Shown here: piece after piece, positions 1 through 13,517 of the stretch
Numbering within the stretch: position 1 is the first letter of the stretch
Layout: each line of letters begins with the position of its first letter
Assembly (NCBI RefSeq): GCF_030265065.1
Contig: NC_080416.1
Coordinates: forward strand, 20,499,501 to 20,563,500
Source of the DNA: Corythoichthys intestinalis
Lineage: Eukaryota; Chordata; Actinopteri; Syngnathiformes; Syngnathidae
Reading direction: 5' to 3'
Length of the DNA: 64,000 bases
Translations under genes and position numbers: made by a program
Notes under the pieces: generated by a model
The model's database searches: none
Told to the model about the DNA's origin: nothing
The model's input: only the letters and a program-made list of their open reading frames with translations

Positions 1-449
1 TATGCTTTCCCAGCTTTATACAAATCAACAATCCTTGAGCCCAGGTCTTCAGACAGCTTTTGACCGAGCCATGATGCACATCAGACAATGCTTCTCATCA
101 AGACATTTCTTACCAGGTGTGTGCTTTCCAGTGGGCAGGGCAGCTTTAAACCACTCATCAGTGAGTGGACACACACCTGACTTAAAATGTTTGGTAAAAA
201 TTGGTTTCAATTGCTCTGTAATTCTCCTTAAGCAGAGGGCTCACTTACTTATTTTTCCCCCTTTTGTCATTGTTTGCATGCTATCCTCTTTAAAATATTA
301 AAACCTATAAATGTTTGGGTGGTTTTAGTCAAAGCAGACCCTGTATTTTCATCTGTGTGATTTTGACAAAGATCAGATCACATTTGATGTTGATTTTATG
401 CAGAAATGTGAGAAATTCCAAAAGGTTCAGATACTTTTTCATACCACTG
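1..449 (-). mobile_element. Tc1-like transposon, terminal fragment cut by window edge
   Basis: This is the terminal part of a Tc1-like element, reversed and running off the window start. It matches, in inverse orientation, the first 430 bases or so of the element starting at 11,509. Shared words include the end around CACTG preceded by AAAAGTATCTGAACC in complement, the CCACCCAAACATTTATAG stretch and the segment around GATGAGAAGCATTGTCTGA. Only the terminal inverted repeat and 5' leader are inside the window, so the state of any transposase cannot be judged. The flanking TA is not intact at the right edge (TG is seen). Confidence 0.75.
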
Positions 450-3400
450 TGGTAGGTGAGTGATCAAACATCCAACTGCTCGAAGGACAGGAGAAGAACA
501 CCACACACAAACAAGTGCCTCAAATGCCTCTCGAGAGACCAAACCCATATTCTGGAAAAGTAAGACTTTTTCTGAGGCTATGGAGGAAACAACATGATCC
601 CTGCACCGACCATTTCCCTTATACAGCACTGATCCTAAAACTTCCAACTCTGTTCTATAATTCCCTTTTGTTTCTCAGCGAGTGTAGAGACAGACTATGG
701 CGACAGATTGGCCAAAATAGATTATTAGAAGGCATTTCACGCCTGGTTATTATTATGACATGAAATCAATCATTTCCACTGATTATGTTCCATCAGAACA
801 TGACATGAGATGAAATAACACTATCTTTTCCTCTATCACCAGAGGTAAGGATTTATGTGATCTAGTATGGCTGATAAATTATGTTTCTTATCACATTTGG
901 GCCATAAATGAGCTGTCATTTTGAGTCATCAAAAGGTGCAGTTACACTTTATGTTAAGCTCTAAAAGTACAATAGAAGAAAAAAAAAAAAACCAAGCCAG
1001 ATGGCAACTACATCAATTGTCCACTGTTGACAGAGTGGTTTTGGAGTATTTAAAGAGTGTTTCAAATTAAGTCTAGAAGTAGAAAAAAAAAAAACAATGC
1101 AGTGATTGTTTCTATGTGAAAGCTAAAAAAATGGGAAATTGTCCAGCGAGGTCATATTACTGACATCTCCATTTATCCATCCATTTACTCACACCTAAAG
1201 ACAATTTAGTGTCATCAATGGACTTAAGATACATCTTATTTTGGAAATTTGAAAGAGTGCACTTGAGTACCATGAAAAGCCAACACAATGAATTGTCAAC
1301 ATGCAGACTCCACACAAAACATCAATTTAAAAGCTTGCATATTAGGGGTTGAGAAATAAACATAACAACCATGCCTTCATCACTTTGGGTATGAATTTTG
1401 CAAGGTTTTTGAGTTGCTACATCAGTGACGCCTAGCAACAATGGCTTCAGGAGGCTCCTGCATTATTCAGAGGTCCCAACAAGCGCCCGGCGTCTGCCAT
1501 TATCTATTTAAATCTAAGCCCAAGCATGTCCCACTGAAAGTCTGTCCTCCCTCTCCCACCTCCTTGGATGACAAGAGCTGGCAAGGGGAACATGTTCATG
1601 CTAAAGAGTGAGAGAAGGTTTCTGCAATCAAATAGGGACACCACGGTGATGGATGAAGGCGTTACGGTGACAGTGAGGAATAAGGAAGATGAGATAGTGA
1701 GGGGAGGATTGAGAGAAGAGAATGAAGTGAGGAGGTGGGAGGATTGTACACTGAGGAAAATAATAGCGCACCGCACTGGGAGACAATGACCGGCTGCCAT
1801 ACTTGTGATGAAGCCTAGCATTTAAACTCATCCCCCATGTTCCATCCATCAAAAGACATACTTTCGTGACTCATCGACAGCCATTGCTCATCCACTCCAT
1901 TAGGTCGCCGGCTCAGCGCCTTTTTTAACACTTGGGCGTGTCTTCTAGCTCTCCCCTGCCCACCAGCACATTGATGCAGTGTCACATTGTGCAAGGATGA
2001 AGTCCTCTTGAAACTGTAAAAATATCCAACTAATCCAATCTAGAGTCTTTCAGTGCATTTTACTTAACCACTAATGACTTGAGAGGGTATTATATCCAAT
2101 CAATCATTATGGTTTTCAAATGGATGACACTCTTGAGTGTATGAGTTATCATTACCAATCTTCTCATACGACAGTTTCTTTGGCTTAGGAGAGAAAATGT
2201 CTGAGGTGTATTGACTGTAAAATGTTTTGCACTTTGCACATCAGGCGGTACACTGCTAATCCCATGGGAATAATTTATGAAAAAGCAAATGTACAGAGTG
2301 AGAATGCATAATTACTAACCATGAAAATGACTTGGATTTAAAGAACAGTTATGCACACACCTCCTGGGATGCTCCAGCATACAGCATGAGGAAATGTTTT
2401 GGTTCTCTTCGTAAACACACACAACTGCAGCATATTTTTCATACTGTATGGATTTTTGAACTGCCGCATTGCTCCCAAGTGTAATGAATGCAATGTTTTC
2501 CTCAAGCAATATCTCACAGTGCACACAGTGCATTCGCAGTTTCACTTGATTTTAGCCAATAATGGTCACAACCCTCGCTTGCACGTCCCGCTTGTCAGGG
2601 AGGAAGCGATGAGGGTCAGCTGATAGCACTCGCCCATCCTCCGCTCTAACACAAACACAAACGGCTAAATAAACAGTCACGAGCAGAGCTGAGCCAACAA
2701 ACAACCGCAGCGTTTAACGAGACACACACACAAACACACACACACACAGATGAATAAAGGCCGCCTCGTCTGATGGCCAATTGACTTACAGGCTCGGGGC
2801 TTGCTAGAATGGAAAGGGGAACAATTTCATGCCCAAGTGCATCAGAGAGGAAGACACAGGGAACACAGGACCCCCCCGCCCAACCCAGATAGGTTACAGC
2901 AATTACTTTCGCCTCTTTAACCTTACTGCGAGCTTTGAAGCTCTGTTTCAGGTTCCCTTTAAACCCAATCATATTTAGTCTAAATCTTGGGAAGAAGAAA
3001 AAGTGCTATTGCTGAATGGAAAATTTTGAGCATCAAGAAATTGGACAACTCTTATGCTTGTCCAAGTCGATATACAACATAATGTGGCTGTTGATTGTAT
3101 TGGTTGCGTCACAGAGAATGATTCAACTAACGGACGCAGTGCTTGATAAACTTACAGTAAGTGTAAACATTCACTGAATGTATGGATATTATCAAGTCAG
3201 GTAATGACAAATTGTCTCCACAATTCCCATTGGACAGTGATATGAAATACCAGGCTTAATCATATTGTAGCTTAACAATATATGGTTTTGATTTAGATTT
3301 AGTTGAGGTCATTACCACGCAGTTGTGTTTTTGCAGTAACACAGATGTTTAGAACGTATTATTTATTCCCTAACAAAACAACACATTGTTTAAAATGGTC

Positions 3401-4523
3401 TCTGACCAGGCAAACAAAGAAAAAAAACTGGTAAAATGTAATATCAATGAGCAAAAAGTAACAGCTCAACTCAACAGTGAGCCAGAGCCTGAATGGAGTT
3501 CTGGCCGCATTTAAAAGGGAAAAACATCTAGAGAACATCTAAAAAAAAAACTTCTAAACTTAATCAACAACACCTCAGATCACAGAGCAAATCCCTTGAA
3601 CGTCAGAGGGGGTAGATGAACTCAAACTAGCATCTCCTTGAAAGCATTATGTCATACCTTTGCCCGCTCCGCCAAAGATCATCGACACACTTCATCCGTA
3701 GGTAAGCTCTAGTGTTTGTGAATATAACAAACATGATTGAGGTTATGTGTGCTTTAATTCAATTTATAGAAATACTTTTAATCAAGAAATAATTCAATTT
3801 GCACATTACTGTATGTATTTTTGTTGCAGTTGACTACACATGCAGACATGAAAGGAGAGACATCGGAGTGACAGAGCACTGATGTTGACGAAGGGCCCAC
3901 GAGATGACTTTAAAATGGTAAATCCACTAAAGTCAGGATGCAGACTACATTCTTTTCAACAACTAGTTGCAATTTCTTTTTGTCTGCAGCTCTTCTCGTT
4001 CTAAAGCCCACACGATCCTTAGAGAGGAGCCAAACTGCCACCCCAATCCTGTTGATGCATCTGGCAAAGACAATTTATTCAAACATTGCATCCGTCTCCA
4101 AAGCCATTGCTTCTTTTTGAGAACAAGAGGAAATCAGCTTCAAGGTTTAAAAGCTACTGCATGGTTCAGTTTTCCACTCATGGTTAACCTGTTTTGCTAA
4201 TTTTCATTTTGTGGTGGATGAAAAGAAAAGTTCGAATGGCTCCATGATAAAAAAAAAACAAAAAAAAAAAACAATGGGTATAGGTAGGTTTTCAGTTGTT
4301 AAATTGGTACTGTTACTCAATGAGTTCAGTTTAGTGTTAATTAGCCAATCACACGCTATTGTTTAATCCTAATGCACTATTGAGAAAGTGTTAGCTAAAC
4401 TATGATGAAATGTAACAGAACAATGATGCTTTGATTATGTCCTTTTCTGTAAAAACATTTCACCAGTGCTTTTATTGTGATGAATGAACGCAAAATTGTT
4501 ATTTTAAAATTTCTGTTTTGACA
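450..4523. other. Intergenic stretch, no gene recognised
   Basis: I see no coding exon, RNA gene or recognisable transposon here. There are short A-runs near 980, 1083 and 4250, and a short CA-rich run near 2725-2750. Small open frames have no family resemblance and no splice context. A distant regulatory role for the connexin block is possible but cannot be seen. Confidence 0.5.
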
Positions 4524-4531
4524 CTGTAGAC

Positions 4532-5266
4532 CAGAGGTGTCCAAACTTTTTGCAAAGAGGGCCAGATTTGGTGTGGTAAAAATGTGGGGGCCCATCTTGA
4601 CTGACATCCTTTACGTAGAACAATATATTTAAGCAAATTTTAGCAAGCCATTCTGTGTGTCACATTTGCTTTATTATTTTTTTTTTTAAACTAATAATTT
4701 CAACAGTCTCGCAGCTAGCCTTTGTGGCTTTCTCTTTCATCTCTCGGGCTCTTGCGAAATACTGCTGCTGTAAAATTATAACTTCAAGTTGCTTCAATTT
4801 CTCGCTATATAGCTTCCCTATAATCTTGTCGTACATGTCAGCGTGTCTTGTTTGGTAATATCGCCTCACATTCAACTCTAAAAACAGCAACTGTCTCTTT
4901 GCAAATGAGGCAGACACAGTGGTTGCGTATTTTAGTGAAGAAATAGTCCAATTTCCACCTATCTTTGACGCGTCGGCAGTCACAGTCAACTTTCTTTTTT
5001 TTTGTTGATTGTCGCCATTTTAGAAAATTGGGAGTAAAGGGTCACAGGGGGTAATGTTGCTTCGAGTACTGCTGCCTTCTAGTGGGTAAATGACGAGCAG
5101 CATTTAGTGTGTAAGCTACTTCATATGCTGGTGGCAGTACTGCTGACCAATTTATTAAGTCTGTGTGTGGGCCAGACGTTATTGATTCTATGACAGAGGT
5201 TGTGGGCCGAATAAAATTTGACCATGGGCCGCATTTGGCCCCCGGGCCGAACTTTGGACATGTCTG
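4532..5266 (-). mobile_element. hAT-like element with perfect 8-bp target duplication
   Basis: The element is bounded by CTGTAGAC at 4524-4531 and the same 8 bases at 5267-5274, the target-duplication length of hAT transposons. The ends are imperfect inverted repeats: CAGAGGTGTCCAAACTTT at the left and CAGACATGTCCAAAGTTC read inward from the right, each followed by GGGCC-rich sequence. Inside, on the - strand, is a relic of a BED-finger transposase. At 735 bp it is far shorter than an autonomous hAT (2.5-4 kb), so it is a non-autonomous internally deleted copy. The intact duplication suggests no rearrangement since insertion. Confidence 0.88.
4660..4989 (-). pseudogene. hAT transposase N-terminal relic (BED finger, GTF2IRD2/ZBED-like)
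   Basis: An open frame of about 109 residues resembles the N-terminal part of hAT transposases of the GTF2IRD2/ZBED type. The end of a BED finger is recognisable as LNVRRYYQTRHADMYDKI, followed by the charged helix typical of these proteins (ARAREMKEKATKASCETVE). The usual start of the BED finger with its paired cysteines is missing or mutated, and no catalytic DDE/RW region follows. It lies within the 4,532-5,266 element, reading from its right end. It is a non-functional remnant. Confidence 0.65.
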
Positions 5267-5348
5267 CTGTAGACTTTCTACTCAAGTGAATCATTGGCTA
5301 GAAACAAATCAAACATCTTACATTAATGAAAATATTTTGTTGTATAGT

Positions 5349-5472
5349 GTGAGTGAGTGAGTGAGTGAGTGAGTGAGTGAGTGAGTGAGTGAGTGAGTGA
5401 GTGAGTGAGTGAGTGAGTGAGTGAGTGAGTGAGTGAGTGAGTGAGTGAGTGAGTGAGTGAGTGAGTGAGTGT
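5349..5472. repeat. (GAGT)n tetranucleotide microsatellite
   Basis: About 124 bases of uninterrupted GTGA/GAGT repeat, roughly 31 units. Such a perfect array is probably length-variable between individuals. The apparent - strand open frame of HSLT repeats is a by-product. Confidence 0.97.
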
Positions 5473-5487
5473 GAATAACTCAAGGTA

Positions 5488-6850
5488 AGGGGTAAGGATG
5501 TCCCGATCGGATCACGTGATCGGAAATCGGGTTGATCGCACCATTTTTCAAAGGATCGGAATTGGGTGAAAAGGATGGGTTTTTCATTGAAAAAAAATAT
5601 AGAGTGGTACCTCGACATACGATCGCTTCGAAACACGATCTTTTTGACATCCGACGTAAAATTTGACTCGCCATGTTTCTACATCCGACGACATACTCGA
5701 AACACAACAATTTTTGACAGCGCCGTAGTTTCTTTGTTTTGCCGGAAGACGGACGCACGGCTGATTTTCTTGTGAGAGAAATCCACACTGGATCCAAAAA
5801 GGTAAGTGCAGGTGGAGGAAAAAAAAGAAAAGGTGACGCTAGCATTGAAATGAAGCTGTAAATGATAGAAAAATCTACGCATGGTGTGTGCATCCATGAA
5901 CTATTTTGACAATAGGGCCATAGAATTTCGATCTCGGCCGGCTTCGTCAGGTTTCTAATCATTTATTCCATCAACTTGTGTAACACAACACGCCTAGTGT
6001 CTGTTGCTGTTGATGCCAGCATCAAAACAGAATTAAAATAGAACCGTGCTTTCTTGCTCACCGTCATGTCAGCCCCGCAGTGCGTTCAGGTACAGCAAAA
6101 AAAGTCTGCCACATTAGAACCCGATTCGTTACATTATTACAGGAATTATTATTATTATTATTAGTTTTTTGTATTATTATTATTATTATTATTATTATGA
6201 TTTTTATTCATAATTTATTTGTTTTGCTCTTTGTAATTGCTATTTGCAGTAGTAACAGCAGTATTTATTCAGGATTTAGTGTAGGTTTTTGGGCTGTGGA
6301 AAGAATTATTGGAATTATAATGTATTCTTACGGGAAAATCCTGCTCAACATATGACCATTTCGACTTACAAACAAGGTCCTTGAACGAATTAACTTCATA
6401 TGTAGAGGTACCACTGTGTTTACGTTTTTCTGCTTCATGCTCGTACGGCGCCAAAGCTTGCGGTTGGTACTTAAAGATGATTGACAGGTTTGTAGCTTTG
6501 ATCTTGCCAGAAAAGCTTGGTCGCTCTCCGATCGAAGGCACAAATGTGTCAATCATCATTAAACTTACATAAGTGTGATGTGGAAACTCATTGTGTGAGG
6601 CTGTTCTGATCAGCCTCAGCGTCAAGGCGTGAGTGGATTTGAGTGGACTCAGTTAATGAAGCATTTAATAAAGACAAGCACTTTCTCTACAATTGTGTTA
6701 TCTAAAAATAATTAACATTATGAAGGCGGCACAGTGGGACAGAAACATGTTTTAAACTTATGGTTAAAAAACAATTTTTTCAGTATCGGATCGGGACTCG
6801 GTATTGGCAGAATCTTAAAATCAGGTGACTCAGGTGCAAAAACAAGCTCA
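5488..6850. mobile_element. Degraded hAT-like element split by a Tigger-derived insertion
   Basis: The left end has the word GGATGTCCCGATCGGATC and the right part has ATCGGATCGGGACTCGGTAT, motifs of a common fish hAT-like family whose ends read as inverted GATGTCCCGAT words. The right terminus is incomplete. A Tigger-derived element (5,602-6,416) sits inside it, so this is the older of the two. No transposase is recognisable. The assignment rests on remembered consensus words and is moderate. Confidence 0.5.
5602..6416 (+). mobile_element. Tigger/pogo-derived non-autonomous element, copy 1
   Basis: This is one of four copies of the same family in the window (others at 12,155, 33,594 and the split copy 50,083/56,803). 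The ends are AGTGGTACCTCGACATACGA and, inverted, CAGTGGTACCTCTACATATGA. The left flank has TA; the right flank TA is lost. The middle holds a worn relic of a CENP-B/psq-type helix-turn-helix (reading near ALEMKL..MIEKSTHGVCIHEL), as in Tigger transposases. An ATT-rich run lies near 6,140-6,200. It inserted into the hAT-like element around it. Confidence 0.8.
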
Positions 6851-6859
6851 TTTATGCTA

Positions 6860-9800
6860 AGTGTTGTAAGATAATACTGTCTACTGAAAATGAAACAACA
6901 CATCTGATTTTTCATTATAGCCTAATATCTGAGTATTGGGGTCTAGAATGAGTGGCCATTTTGCCTCACATCATCTAGATCATATGCCTGTTTATAAACA
7001 TTCTGAAATGCTTTAGCGCACCACATGCCCTCCCACATTGTGTACACATTTAAACAACATGATATATGCCAGCAGTTCTTCCACCCAGTGACAAATTTAT
7101 AATTTGCATGACTCACTACCAACGAGCCTGCAGTTTCGTCACACTGCCCTCACATCTGAAAGAATTCAAGCGAGAAAATTGCATATGATTGAGGTGGTCT
7201 CCAATGGAAACCATGGCAAATTGGGTTCACAAGCAAGGAAAAGAAAAAAGGAAAACAAAGAGAATAAAAAAAAACAGTCACAAAATAATCTTAAGGCAAA
7301 AAAAAAAATTAAAAGTGGATTCTTCGTATCCAAAACATTGTGGTTCTGATCAGTTTGTTACCATTTACTATTGCATGTAATATTCAGTCTGGAAGCTAAT
7401 GATGCACACGTTTTAATGACGGGAGTGCACACTGCATAAAACATCAAAGTCCTGAATGACTCCACCCACACATGCACACAGCACGGCCTTTTTAATTGCA
7501 TGAATGGAGTGTGACAAACATTTGCATTGTCATTGAGCTTGTTCATCGTACTGAACAACACAGAGTCCAAATTTCAAGAGTAAAATTCCAATTTGGGATA
7601 GTTTTGCTTCTTGCTTGCTCATTCCAAATAATATAAATCAGCAACAACAACAAAACATTGATGCCACAGACTCACAACACATCAATCAGAATGATAATAG
7701 CATTTCCAAAGTGTCCAATCTGATTGCTTAGTCATCCACTATGCATCTTATAGTCAACATTTGCAGGGAAAAATGTTAACTTATAATTCTGGTTATTATT
7801 GAATAATACGCTACTACAAATTTGAGTTGTTATGCCAATTCCTCAACTAACAATCTTTCCACAATCTTTTATTTTGTTTGACTTTCAACTATAAGAATGA
7901 GATAGTGTATGTCGGAAAAGTTTTGGTGACACAAAAGACGCATATCAAACCCCAAGTACAGATTTTCCTTTGGGAGTAATCCTTTTTGAGTCTAACTCAC
8001 ATTGCGTGAATTTTCTGCCACACCCTCATGCACTCCTAGAAAAATTGTTCTTGGAGCTTTTCATCTTGTTCTAGGCAGCTTTGCAATCACAGCCATATTA
8101 ATATCTCGTTTTCAAAAGGATGAACTCCTCTAGCTTGAGAAAGAGAAAAATAGGTAAGTAGTGAGATTGCACCAACATGTGGATGTTCGTCACCGGCCAG
8201 GAGGTGTCGGATGCTCGGAGCTATATGAGCAGGCTTAATGTCATGATGAAGCATTCACGATTTGTCCTTTCGCAACTTTCGCCTCTCCGCTGATTGATTT
8301 TCAGGCCCTAAATTAACTAGTAGTCAGGGCTTGATGTATAGACAAATTTGTGGCACAAATCCTGAAACTTTGCCAAAACACCTCGTATCACAGAAGCAGC
8401 CATTTTGGCATTGAGAGCTCCAACATATGATGTTCCCACCAACTACAGAGGCCGCTAAGTAGTAGGAATGAGTCGATGAGCTCACTGAGACGAATCATAT
8501 GAGACCAGCTGCAGGCAAAGTGTTCACCATTGCTCAAACGTTCGCTAAAGGTTGCGCTGGGACACTTCTTAATAATCTTAGTGTACACATGTAGTGTACA
8601 CAAACACACACAGGTAGATTAATTTATGCACACAGCATCCCACACCCCGCTATTAGCAGCACCCCTGGAGGATAAAGGAGGCCGAGGTATTTATGTGATT
8701 GATTTTGAACCCTTTCCTTAGTGCAATGCAGTGCAAATAATTGTAATAGCTCCGCCTGCTGCCTCTTGTGCTTCCTCTGACTTAAAACACAGCAGCGCAA
8801 ACCGCATAGAGGCAGTGCGCTTTCACGGTCAGCGAACATTTACGCACGGATGGAATTGGTGTGTGTTTAAGGTCATCTGCAACTTCTATTTTGTTCTTGC
8901 TGTCAACTTGACACAGCTGAAAGACGCGCAACAGAGATGAAAGCACCATCACTACTCAGATGGGCTGCACCAAACACCCCATCTGCATCAAATCCTGTCT
9001 TAACATCTACAGCACCATATTTACCCTGGCGTGTACGCTTAATGAGCATGCAGAAAGTAACTACAATCTAAGATCCTTCTTACCTTGTAGCAGGCAGTTG
9101 CAATCTTCAGTGGGGTGTTACAAACGTCCGCGTCTTCCCGCAGCTCCCCCGACCACTGTGCAGGCAAGGATTGAGATGCAGCAGTGAAAGCATGGTGCTC
9201 CAATCCTCCAATACGCTCTCTCGCTCTCTCTCTCTCTCTTGTGCTCTCTCACACCCATCTTCCTTGCCTCTTCACTTCCATATGTGGTTCACATGCAGAG
9301 ATCCCCAAAGACATGTTAGAGGCAACCAATCGGTCAACAGGCGGGTCTATACACCAACTTGAACATTCCATCATTTAAGAAATATAATGGCTATATTATA
9401 AATGCATGTGTATCTTCAGGGTGAACTTGCAGAGAATATATATAGATATATAGATGACAAGAAGGGAAAGAACATTAGATTGAAGAAATCGGCATGAAAA
9501 AGCCATCAAGATGCTCAAGACCTGGTAACCTTTTTCGTTTTGTGATAATAGTATCAATGGAAACTAGAGGCTAGTATAACACGTATGTATTTTTAGACAT
9601 TGTAAACAAACACACACACTTTATGCTTATAGCAGTTTTAGCTGTTATGAACTAATTCACTGCACGTCCAGGTATATGTATAGTATTTACAGAGCATATG
9701 GTGTGGTAGTTAATAAAAGTAGAGGAAAATATGTATTAAAATCACTCATTGACAGCGATAGATTCACATAAATTAGAACTGGGGGTATTGGGCTTGTCCA

Positions 9801-11506
9801 TCCAGGAAAGATTGCACTTCTTTTCAGCATATTAACTTCCAAACTGCTGGTGTCATATTGGATATTTCTTTCAGTATTCAAAGTCACCACACATCAAGCA
9901 CTTAACTTAAATGGGTCATCGAGATGGAGTGAGTGAGAAAGCGTGTGTTCTAACAATAGGCCAATGCGTCCATTTAAGGGCTGTATGAATGTTTCATGCC
10001 AAATGCATGCAAATCATTGTTTGATGGCACTAATCCAAAAGTTCATTTACATTTTTTTAAGAAAAAAAAAAAAACTGTAAAAAATAAGTGTTTTTTTCTC
10101 ATTTACTGCAAAAATTCAAACCAGACAGAAACTATGCTATTAGGCTAACAGAATAATAATGACCTACATTTCCTCCCGTCCACTTGAGACACTCAACAGG
10201 CTCAGGGGGTGTCGTGAAACACTTGAGGCACAGTTGAATACATTATCGACCTCTAACCAAATCTACGAGATGAGATCAAAATAAGGGCGAGTCAATGTGC
10301 TCGTATCTAAGCAGATATTTCTCAATGCAGTCTAGTGTACTGTACAAAATTAGCAAAGTAGACTACATTAAAGTGTGCACTCTTTTAAGCCTCACAAACA
10401 CCTTGATTTTCACAGCTGCAGCACAACACCTTAGGTATTAATTTCTTACCTCACGTCTTTGAATTCACTGCAGCTGCACCTATTGAGACAAGCCAGGATC
10501 CAAAACAGCAGCAAACAACCTGAGGTTATTTCACTGCTGCAGTAAAGCTTTGTTTCTTAACTCTAACTCCTCAAAATCTAACAGATAGCATCTTAAGTAT
10601 TATCCAGTTCGTTTCAGTTTACTGTAAGGCCATTTTTTTTTATATTTGCCTGATTCCTTTGGGTTGGACATAAAAATATGGCTATGTGACAGTTAATTTC
10701 TGGGTATTTACAATCTGGATTTTTATAGTGCCTGTGACCCCATGATATCAGAATATATCTGCATCGAATCTCCAGACATAATTCTAATTGAACAGGATTG
10801 GATTGATTAGACTTATTCTGGGGACATTGTTTTTCCTCTCCTTAAACAAGTATATTTTCACTATACTTCACTTTATTTATAGCATACAACAACAAAAACA
10901 AGGTATAAAGACATATAAGCATGGAAAACTACATCGGACAACATGATGGTTTCAGTACCATGGCCAGTGACCCAAACAGGCTCCACTGGCAAGACTTCTT
11001 CTCGATAAGTAGTTTTGTCACATTATACCTTATCATGATTCACTGTATAATGTCCTATACTGTGACGGTCTCAGTGTGACCCATTCTAGCATGTAATCGA
11101 GTGATGTAAGTGGGTACAACTATTTCTTACAATTATGCGCTGATGGATGAGTTACTACAAAGTACTCGAGGAAATCTGCACGCCCGGCCACATCAAGTTT
11201 CAACATGCATCAGCAGGTTCAACCTGAACTTTGCCGAGTCCTCCTCATCGCATGCTAATGCTCATTCAAAGCACAGAGCTAGAGGAAAATAACTTTCAGC
11301 TTCCTTGGTTTGGACTGTCTCTTTGGTCAGTTACATTCGTGGCATGCCATTTGCCTGCATACACTAGCAGGAGTATAGTAAACTTCCACTCAATGTATGA
11401 AAGACAGGCTTATGAATATGAATTAGTTTACAGGGCTTCCTATGGAAATATGATCTAGTTAAATAATGTCCAATTAAAATCAACTGTCTTTCCTTATAGT
11501 TAAACC
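6860..11506. other. Intergenic stretch, no gene recognised
   Basis: No coding exon or identifiable mobile element is seen. Minor features are A-rich tracts near 7,240-7,310, a CT-rich run near 9,216-9,240 and a short TATA-rich tract near 9,435. Small open frames lack any recognisable domain. Confidence 0.5.
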
Positions 11507-11508
11507 TA

Positions 11509-13420
11509 CAGTGGTGCGAAAAAGTATCTGAACCTTTTCAAATTTCTCACATTTCTGCATATAATCATCATCAAATGTGATCTGATTTTTGTCAAAATCA
11601 CACAGATGTAAAAACAGTGATTGCTTTAACTAAAACCACCCAAACATTTATAGATTTTCATATTTTAATGAGGATAGCATGCAAACAATGACAGAAGGGG
11701 GAGAAAATAAGTGCCTCTGTGTAAGGAGACTTAAAGAGCAATTGAAAACCATTTCTACCAAACAATTTAAGTCAGGTGTGTGTCCAATCACTGCTGAGTG
11801 GTTTAAAGCTGCCCTACCCACTATAGAACACACACCTGGTAAGAACTGTCTTGATGAGAAGCATTGTCTGATGTGCATCATGGCTGTCTGAAGATCTGCG
11901 ATCAAGGATTGTTGATTTGTAAAAGCTGGGAAAGGACACAAAACCATCTCTAAAAGTCTGGATGTTCATCAATCGACGGTCAGAGGAGTTGTCTACAAAT
12001 GTTTTGGCAATGTTGCTTCTCTCCCAAGGAGTGGTCGTCCACCAAAGATTTCAGCGCAGAATACTCAGAGAGGTAAAAAAGAACCCTAGGGTGTCTGCTA
12101 AAGACTTACAGAAATCACTGACACAGTCCAATATCTCTGTGCACACATCAACTGCAGTGAACCTCGACATACGATCGCTTCGACACACGATCTTTTCGAC
12201 ATCCGACGTAAAATTTGACTTGCCATTTGTTCCTACATCCGACGACACGCTCGAAATACAACGACATGACACCACCGCGGACGGAAGCACGGCAAATTTT
12301 CCTGTGAGAGAAATCAACACAGGTTTCAAAAAGGTTTATACAGATGGTCAAACAAGGAAAAATTGACACTTACCATTGAAATGAAGATGCAAATTATAGA
12401 AAAATATGAGCGTGGGGTGCGCATCCGTGAACTGGCTCAACAATACATCTCCACGGTCTTTCTCTGACCACCGTCCGCCAGTATTTTTAACTAAAGATGA
12501 TAATTATTATTGTGGTAACATCGCCAAAGAAATCGCCAGCTTCGTTAGGATTTTATCATTAATTTCAGAATTTATCCAACAAAAAACGCTTCCTGACCGC
12601 CAAAATTGACAGTGTTCTCAAGAAAACATTGAAAGCGAAAGTAAACTCTCAGTCACTCCGCTTCCTCTTTGTCACGTCAGCCATGCAGTGCGTTCAGGTA
12701 CAGAAAAAAAAACGTCCGCCACATTACAACCCGATTCGTTACACTATTACAGGAATTATTATTATTACTATTATATTATTATTCCGAATGTATTTGTTTT
12801 GTTATGTGTAATTGCCATTTGTAAAGGTAACAGCAGTTTTTATTAAGGATTTAGTGTAGGTTTTTGGGCTGTGGAACGAATTAATGGGATTACAATGTAT
12901 TCTTATGGGAAAATCCTGCTCAAGATACGACCATTTCGACTTACAAACAAGGTCCTGGAACGAACTAACTTCGTATGTAGAGGTAGTACTGTAAATGTAA
13001 AACTATGGCCATGAATCGTGTTCATGGGAGGACTCCACGGAGGAAGCCACTGCTGTCTAAAAAAAACATTGTTTGTTTAACGATCACAAAAAGGCACTTG
13101 GACACTCCACAGATGTTTTGGCAAAATATTTTGTGGACTGATGAAACCAAAGTTGAATGGTTTGGGAGTTCACACAATTTCATGTGTGGAGGAAAAATGG
13201 AACAGCTCACCAACATCAACACCTTATCCCCACTGTGAAGCATGGTGGAGGGAGCATCATGATTGGGGCTGCCCAACTAGCCCTAACCCTTTGTTTCTTC
13301 TCAAGTCAGCATACATCAACCCAACTGGACTGCATGAACTCATCTTTTTTCAAAAACAACAGCTGCTACATTGATTACAAACAAGTGTGATGTACTTCAT
13401 GGATGTTTAATCCTCTCCAT
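11509..13420 (+). mobile_element. Tc1-like transposon, broken, split by a Tigger-derived element
   Basis: The left end is CAGTGGTGCGAAAAAGTATC preceded by TA at 11,507-11,508, and belongs to the same family as the fragment at the window start. Transposase relics follow on the + strand: a helix-turn-helix segment (SAKDLQKSLTQSNISVHTS) up to 12,154, then, after the insertion, pieces around [29 protein letters not shown] near 13,160-13,270. The DDE core carries stops and frameshifts and the right terminal repeat is not found, so the 3' limit is approximate. The element at 12,155-12,991 interrupts it; removing that joins CATCAAC to AATGTAAAAC with a TA-like target. Confidence 0.75.
12155..12991 (+). 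mobile_element. Tigger/pogo-derived non-autonomous element, copy 2
   Basis: The 837-bp element has ends CAGTGAACCTCGACATACGA and, inverted, CAGTACTACCTCTACATACG. TA follows the right end and TG, a likely decayed TA, precedes the left. Inside is a helix-turn-helix relic reading about LTIEMKMQIIEKYERGVRIRELAQQ, the CENP-B/psq-type N-terminal motif of Tigger transposases. No DDE domain is present. It interrupts a Tc1-like transposase. Confidence 0.85.
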
Positions 13421-13517
13421 TGCCCATAGCATGGGGAATCTTGCTATTCTGCACACTCTGCTTCCCTGCCATCAGCTGTTGACTTTATGGTTCAACAGTA
13501 TTAATACAGTATACATA

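Noticed and set aside
1504-1852. Open frames on both strands near 1.5-1.85 kb
   Set aside because: Low-complexity purine-rich DNA with no domain, splice context or similarity to a known family.
5298-5636. Protein of HSLT repeats on the - strand
   Set aside because: Direct translation of the GAGT microsatellite.
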